This document shows, in pieces, positions 18,040-21,610 of a stretch of 21,610 bases of DNA. The stretch's first letter is position 1. Each line of letters opens with the position of its first letter. The translations under genes and the position numbers were made by a program. Below the pieces are notes generated by a model, which did no database searches, was not told the origin of the DNA, and saw only the letters and a program-made list of their open reading frames with translations. This stretch comes from Alphaproteobacteria bacterium (GTDB lineage Bacteria; Pseudomonadota; Alphaproteobacteria; Rs-D84), in assembly GCA_029051085.1 (NCBI GenBank), contig JAIDLK010000077.1:1-21610 (forward strand), written 5' to 3'.

Positions 18040-19719
18040 TTATTTGTCTTCCTTGCTTATACCCAATGTATCTTTTACAGGTTCTACTATTGCGGTTTTG
18101 GCACTGTCGAGTGTTCGTATTAGCGCACGACGAATTTTTCCGCTGATTGTCATAGGAAGAGAATCCACAAATTCAATCACGCGCGGATACTTATACGAAG
18201 CCGTACGCCCCCGGACATGGTCTTGTAGTTGGCGGATTAAAACATCACCCGGTTGAAAATATTTGTTTAAAACGATTGTTGCCTTTACCGCCTGACCGCG
18301 TGATGGGTCGGGAATGCCGGTAACGGCCACTTCGCGTACGGCCGGGTGCTCCAGCAGAACACTTTCAACCTCAAACGGGCTGATACGATATCCGCTGCTT
18401 TTTATCAAATCATCATTGCGGCCCACGAACCAAAAATATCCGTCCGAATCGCGATATGCAACATCACCTGTATGATAATATCCGTCACGGTAAACGGCCG
18501 CAGTTTGCTTTTCATTCTTATGATATCCCCAAAACAGACCGACCGGGCGATGCTCTTTTAAGCATACGCATATTTCGCCGACCGTTCCATCCGGTACGGG
18601 ACGACCGCGCTCGTCCAACAGTTCTATATTCCAGCCGGCCGCCGGCATTCCCATACTGCCGGGCTTAGGCTCAATCCATTCGTTATTAAACAGCATGACA
18701 CATGTTTCTGTCTGGCCGAATCCTTCGCGCATTTTTATACCCGTCGCACGCAAAAAGCGCTCATACACTTCGGGGTTTAGGGCCTCGCCTGCAATATCCG
18801 CCTTGGCCAGTGCGGACAAGTCGTATTTGGTCAAATCCGCATGCAGCAGCATTTTATAAACCGTTGGCGGCGCGCAGAACGACGTAACATGATTATCCGC
18901 AATCGCGGCTAGCAGGTCGTGCGCGGTAAAGCGGCCGGAAAAGTCAAACACAAACACAGCCGCCCCGGCCAGCCACTGGCCGTACATTTTTCCCCAACTG
19001 CATTTCGCCCAACCCGATTCGGACAAAGTGAAATGAATATCCCCATCATGCAGACGCTGCCAGAATACGGCCGTATTTATATGCCCCAACGGATAAGAAA
19101 AATTATGGGCAACCATTTTTGGCAAATCCGTTGTGCCGCTGGTAAAATATAATACCATGGTGTCACCGGTTTCATTCGGCACACGCGCAAATGTTGTTGA
19201 TGACGCCTCAATCCCGGCCGCAACCTCAGCACAAGATATCAACTGTATCTCATCATCACCGATGGCGTTTTTTATCTCGTTTACAATGTAACCGTCATCA
19301 AACGCAATAATGTTTTTTACATCTGCGGTCTGGATGCGGTATTTGATATCCTCTGCCTTTAACTGATTCGTTGACGGAATAGGAATCGCCCCCAGTTTAT
19401 GCATCGCCAACATTAAAATCCAATATTCCCAGCGACGACGCATAAATAACAAAACAGTATCGCCTTTTTTTATACCGCGCCCCGCCAAGAAATTGGCCGC
19501 CGCATTGGATGTGCGCGCCAAATCACGAAATGTGAACGTTTTTTTATCACCGGCATCATCATTCCATATCAATGCAATCTTATCCGGACTCTCAATCGCC
19601 AGCGCATCAATTACATCATATGCAAAATTAAAATTGTCCGGAACATGCGGCACTGCATTTTCCTTATAATCTTGATAACTGTCAAATTTAAGCTTTGACA
19701 AGAATTTTAAAGCAAACAT
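18040..19719 (-). CDS. Acyl-CoA synthetase of the ANL (AMP-forming) superfamily, medium-chain/acetyl-CoA synthetase-like
   Basis: Enzymes of this family activate a carboxylic acid with ATP to an acyl-adenylate and then to acyl-CoA. It has 559 residues. The large domain holds the phosphate loop LYFTSGTTDLPKM (190-202), motif GFGQTET (333-339), YHTGD (415-419) and the hinge VGRNDDLIKSSGYRISPFEVE (432-452). The C-terminal domain has the catalytic lysine in ISGKIRR (Lys528). Overall layout, with SESGWAKCSWGKMYGQWLAG, resembles ACSM-type medium-chain synthetases. The true substrate cannot be read. Asp198 replaces the usual Gly of SGTTG. A 25-residue tail follows the catalytic lysine region. It has its own promoter and terminator and a GAAGGGA ribosome-binding site. 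Confidence 0.9.
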   Translation of the reverse strand: MFALKFLSKLKFDSYQDYKENAVPHVPDNFNFAYDVIDALAIESPDKIALIWNDDAGDKKTFTFRDLARTSNAAANFLAGRGIKKGDTVLLFMRRRWEYWILMLAMHKLGAIPIPSTNQLKAEDIKYRIQTADVKNIIAFDDGYIVNEIKNAIGDDEIQLISCAEVAAGIEASSTTFARVPNETGDTMVLYFTSGTTDLPKMVAHNFSYPLGHINTAVFWQRLHDGDIHFTLSESGWAKCSWGKMYGQWLAGAAVFVFDFSGRFTAHDLLAAIADNHVTSFCAPPTVYKMLLHADLTKYDLSALAKADIAGEALNPEVYERFLRATGIKMREGFGQTETCVMLFNNEWIEPKPGSMGMPAAGWNIELLDERGRPVPDGTVGEICVCLKEHRPVGLFWGYHKNEKQTAAVYRDGYYHTGDVAYRDSDGYFWFVGRNDDLIKSSGYRISPFEVESVLLEHPAVREVAVTGIPDPSRGQAVKATIVLNKYFQPGDVLIRQLQDHVRGRTASYKYPRVIEFVDSLPMTISGKIRRALIRTLDSAKTAIVEPVKDTLGISKEDK

Positions 19720-19745
19720 ATTTTTCCCTTCTTTCTGCTTAAAAT

Positions 19746-19775
19746 AAAATATGGTTCATAAAACTTTAAATACAA
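19746..19775 (-). promoter_or_regulatory. Possible promoter of the acyl-CoA synthetase gene
   Basis: In mRNA sense TTGTAT (19770-19775), 18-bp spacer, TATTTT (19746-19751), within a very AT-rich stretch. It is divergent from the tRNA-Pro promoter. The match is modest and other AT-rich positions could serve. Confidence 0.4.
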
Positions 19776-19798
19776 GTGGAAAATAATAATAAAAATAG

Positions 19799-19827
19799 TT
19801 GCATTTTATAAAAAACAGGTGCATAAT
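19799..19827 (+). promoter_or_regulatory. Promoter of tRNA-Pro
   Basis: TTGCAT (19799-19804), 17-bp spacer and CATAAT (19822-19827). The -10 ends 10 bases before the mature tRNA 5' end, so the primary transcript has a very short leader. Confidence 0.7.
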
Positions 19828-19837
19828 CCGCCCATAT

Positions 19838-19914
19838 CGGAGTGTAGCTCAGTCTGGTAGAGCGCTGCGTTCGGGTCGCAGAGGTCGTAGGTTCGAATCC
19901 TGTCACTCCGACCA
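19838..19914 (+). tRNA. tRNA-Pro, anticodon CGG
   Basis: The 77-nt gene folds as a full cloverleaf with encoded CCA. The acceptor stem is CGGAGTG/CACTCCG, with discriminator A and CCA at 19912-19914. The D arm is TAGCTCAGTCTGGTAGAGCGC. The anticodon stem CTGCG/CGCAG has loop TTCGGGT, giving CGG, which reads CCG proline codons. The T arm contains GGTTCGAATCC. A promoter upstream and terminator downstream show a single-gene unit. It is the only firm plus-strand gene in the window. Confidence 0.97.
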
Positions 19915-19921
19915 TAAATTT

Positions 19922-19950
19922 AAACCGCCCTTTACGGGCGGTTTCATTTT
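19922..19950. terminator. Bidirectional terminator between tRNA-Pro and fabF
   Basis: AAACCGCCC (19922-19930) pairs perfectly with GGGCGGTTT (19936-19944) around a 5-base loop. On the plus strand CATTTTATT follows, ending the tRNA transcript. The fabF stop is at 19952 on the other strand, so the same stem can end fabF mRNA. Confidence 0.87.
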
Positions 19951-19951
19951 A

Positions 19952-21205
19952 TTATTCTGCAACCTTTTTCAAAACCAAGCTGGCGTTTGTTCCGCCGAAA
20001 CCGAAACTGTTGCTGATTGCAACGTCCAGCTTGCGCTTTTTCGCCTTGTTCGGCACCAGGTCAAAGTTGCCAACCTCGTCAACCGGGTCATCCAGATTGA
20101 TTGTCGCCGGTGCCACGCTGTCACGAATCGCCAACGCACAGAATATCGCCTCTACCGCGCCGGCCGCACCCAACAAATGCCCCGTCATGGATTTTGTTGA
20201 CGACATGGATACCGGCAGGTCACCGAACAGTTCTTTAACCGCCGTTAACTCACCGATATCACCCAGGCCGGTCGATGTACCGTGCGCGTTTACATAATCA
20301 ACATCCGCCGGTGTCAGGCCCGCGTCTTTCAATGCGGCCTTCATCGCACGCAGACCGCCCTCGCCGCCTTCGGCCGGCGCAGTGATATGATACGCGTCAC
20401 CCGACATGCCGTATCCGGCAACCTCGGCATAAATCTTGGCACCACGCGCCTTGGCATGTTCATATTCCTCCAGAACCAGGATACCTGCGCCTTCGGCCAT
20501 GATAAAACCATCACGTCCCTTGTCCCATGGACGAGACGCTTTCTCCGGTTCATCATTACGCGTAGACAGCGCTTTCATCGCGGCAAAGCCGGCAACACCG
20601 ATTTTACCAACCGCCGCCTCTGAGCCACCGGCCAGCATAATATCCGCATCACCGTGCTGAATCAAACGTGCTGCCTCGCCAATGGAATGCGCCGCCGATG
20701 CACATGCCGTCACAACAGATAAATTCGGCCCCTTCAGCCCATAACGGATGGAAACATGTCCCGCTGTCATATTGATAATGGATTTCGGAATAAAGAACGG
20801 GCTTATACGACGCGGCCCGCCGGTGTACAATTCAACGCAGTTATCATAAATTGTATTCAATCCACCAATTCCCATACCAATGGAAACACCCATGCGTTCT
20901 TTATCGCCGGCATAATCAATCAGGCCTGCGTCACGCATCGCTTCGTCTGCGGCGACAACACCGTAAACAATACCCTTGTCCATTTTGCGCTGGTCGCGCG
21001 GCTCAACCACAGCGTCCGGATTATACTGACCCGGCTCTGTACCGATGACCGGCAGTCCCGCAATCTGGGACGCACAATCAGATGCATCAAATGTATCAAT
21101 CTTACGCACACCCGACTTGCCGTCCAAAATATTTTTCCACGCATGTTCTATCCCGGTTCCGACCGGCGATACAATACCCATGCCTGTTATGACTACTCTT
21201 CTCAT
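19952..21205 (-). CDS. fabF: 3-oxoacyl-[acyl-carrier-protein] synthase II
   Basis: FabF condenses malonyl-ACP with acyl-ACP in type II fatty-acid elongation and favours unsaturated and longer chains. It has 417 residues. It begins MRRVVITGMGIVSPVG. The active-site triad is complete: Cys168 in VVTACASAAHS, His308 in NAHGTSTGLGD and His343 in TGHLLGAAG, with Lys338 in SSTKSMTGH. The end NSFGFGGTNASLVLKK is the usual glycine-rich signature. The usual STPLGD reads STGLGD. It is 139 bp after acpP, with a terminator-like hairpin between them, and shares a terminator with the tRNA. Confidence 0.98.
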   Translation of the reverse strand: MRRVVITGMGIVSPVGTGIEHAWKNILDGKSGVRKIDTFDASDCASQIAGLPVIGTEPGQYNPDAVVEPRDQRKMDKGIVYGVVAADEAMRDAGLIDYAGDKERMGVSIGMGIGGLNTIYDNCVELYTGGPRRISPFFIPKSIINMTAGHVSIRYGLKGPNLSVVTACASAAHSIGEAARLIQHGDADIMLAGGSEAAVGKIGVAGFAAMKALSTRNDEPEKASRPWDKGRDGFIMAEGAGILVLEEYEHAKARGAKIYAEVAGYGMSGDAYHITAPAEGGEGGLRAMKAALKDAGLTPADVDYVNAHGTSTGLGDIGELTAVKELFGDLPVSMSSTKSMTGHLLGAAGAVEAIFCALAIRDSVAPATINLDDPVDEVGNFDLVPNKAKKRKLDVAISNSFGFGGTNASLVLKKVAE

Positions 21206-21274
21206 TTTCTATATTCCTTTATACTTGATTTGTCATACGGCCATATAATAAACCTTTGACCGCCGAAAATACAG
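21206..21274 (-). other. fabF leader region
   Basis: AT-rich sequence between the acpP terminator-like hairpin and fabF. AAAGGA is the fabF ribosome-binding site. TATTAT-like -10 candidates exist around 21240-21250, but no convincing -35 pairs with them, so I do not call a promoter. Confidence 0.4.
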
Positions 21275-21313
21275 AAAAAAATCCGCCGACAAAAATACAT
21301 GTGCGACGGATTT
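21275..21313 (-). terminator. Terminator-like hairpin between acpP and fabF
   Basis: In mRNA sense AAATCCGTCG pairs with CGGCGGATTT through 10 bp (one G·U) around a 15-base loop, and seven T follow. It lies 31 bp after the acpP stop. It would end or partly attenuate transcription, giving more acpP than fabF mRNA. Confidence 0.8.
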
Positions 21314-21344
21314 GTTATCTCACGATAAAATACCCTGACAAAAA

Positions 21345-21578
21345 TTATTTTTTGTGGGATTCGATGTATTTAACCGCATCGCCAACTGTGGCCAACTTCG
21401 CGGCTTCTTCGTCAGGAATCGTGATATCAAATTCTTTTTCAACTTCCATAACGAATTCAACAACGTCCAAAGAATCAGCACCCAAATCGTTTACGAACGC
21501 AGCTGTTTCGGTGACTTTTGCTTCATCAACGCCCAGCTTATCTGCTACGATTTTTTTTACTTTTTCAAAAGTTGTCAT
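21345..21578 (-). CDS. acpP: Acyl carrier protein
   Basis: ACP carries growing acyl chains on a phosphopantetheine arm for fatty-acid and lipid A synthesis. It has 77 residues and is very acidic. The 4'-phosphopantetheine attachment site is Ser36 in GADSLDVVEFVMEVE (33-47), with the recognition helix EVEKEFDITIPDEEA. The C-terminal helix is TVGDAVKYIESHKK. The start ATG 21576-21578 has AAAGGA nine bases upstream. Its promoter lies beyond the right edge of the window. fabF follows on the same strand, the usual neighbour. Confidence 0.98.
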   Translation of the reverse strand: MTTFEKVKKIVADKLGVDEAKVTETAAFVNDLGADSLDVVEFVMEVEKEFDITIPDEEAAKLATVGDAVKYIESHKK

Positions 21579-21610
21579 TTTTTTTCCTTTGTTTCAGTTA
21601 AATGTGTGGC

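Noticed and set aside
1..21610. CRISPR arrays, insertion sequences, prophage or toxin–antitoxin genes
   Set aside because: No regularly spaced repeats, transposase or integrase motifs, or target-site duplications were seen.

Overview
This window is the str–S10–spc ribosomal-protein supercluster of a bacterium, read almost entirely from the minus strand. It is followed upstream by a short housekeeping region. In transcription order (high to low coordinate) it runs acpP, fabF, an acyl-CoA synthetase gene, mltG, an outer-membrane barrel gene, rpsL, rpsG, fusA, tuf, rpsJ, rplC, rplD, rplW, rplB, rpsS, rplV, rpsC, rplP, rpmC, rpsQ, rplN, rplX, rplE, rpsN, rpsH, rplF, rplR, rpsE, rpmD, rplO, an unrecognised 88-residue gene, and secY, which runs off the left edge. 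The confirmed plus-strand gene is tRNA-Pro(CGG). A second plus-strand transcription unit, a small RNA, is proposed at about 16812-16876.

Organism: the acpP–fabF–mltG neighbourhood, the continuous str–S10–spc order and the protein sequences fit Alphaproteobacteria. The moderate to low GC and unusual residues in several conserved proteins suggest a divergent, uncultured or host-associated lineage. This assignment is inference; no database was searched.

Region by region: 1-15536 is one colinear cluster making most of the 30S/50S core proteins, two elongation factors and the translocon channel. It appears to be driven by one near-consensus promoter at 15688-15716. I see no intrinsic terminator inside it, so it may form one very long transcript. 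Many gaps between its genes are longer than usual (40-150 bp) and hold small hairpins. Some of these hairpins are near-copies of each other. 15848-16680 is a monocistronic outer-membrane protein gene with its own promoter, 5' hairpin and terminator. 16777-16876 is the candidate small RNA, whose terminator also lies downstream of mltG. 16946-19719 holds mltG and an acyl-CoA synthetase, separated by a strong terminator. 19799-19950 is the tRNA-Pro unit. 19952-21578 is fabF and acpP of type II fatty-acid synthesis, with a terminator-like hairpin between them.

No mobile element, CRISPR array or defence system is visible. The most interesting points are regulatory: an 8-bp G:C homopolymer in the spacer of the main ribosomal promoter, the candidate small RNA, the repeated intergenic hairpins (one identical pair sits directly before rplE and rplR, which encode the two 5S-rRNA-binding proteins), and an extra gene between rplO and secY.
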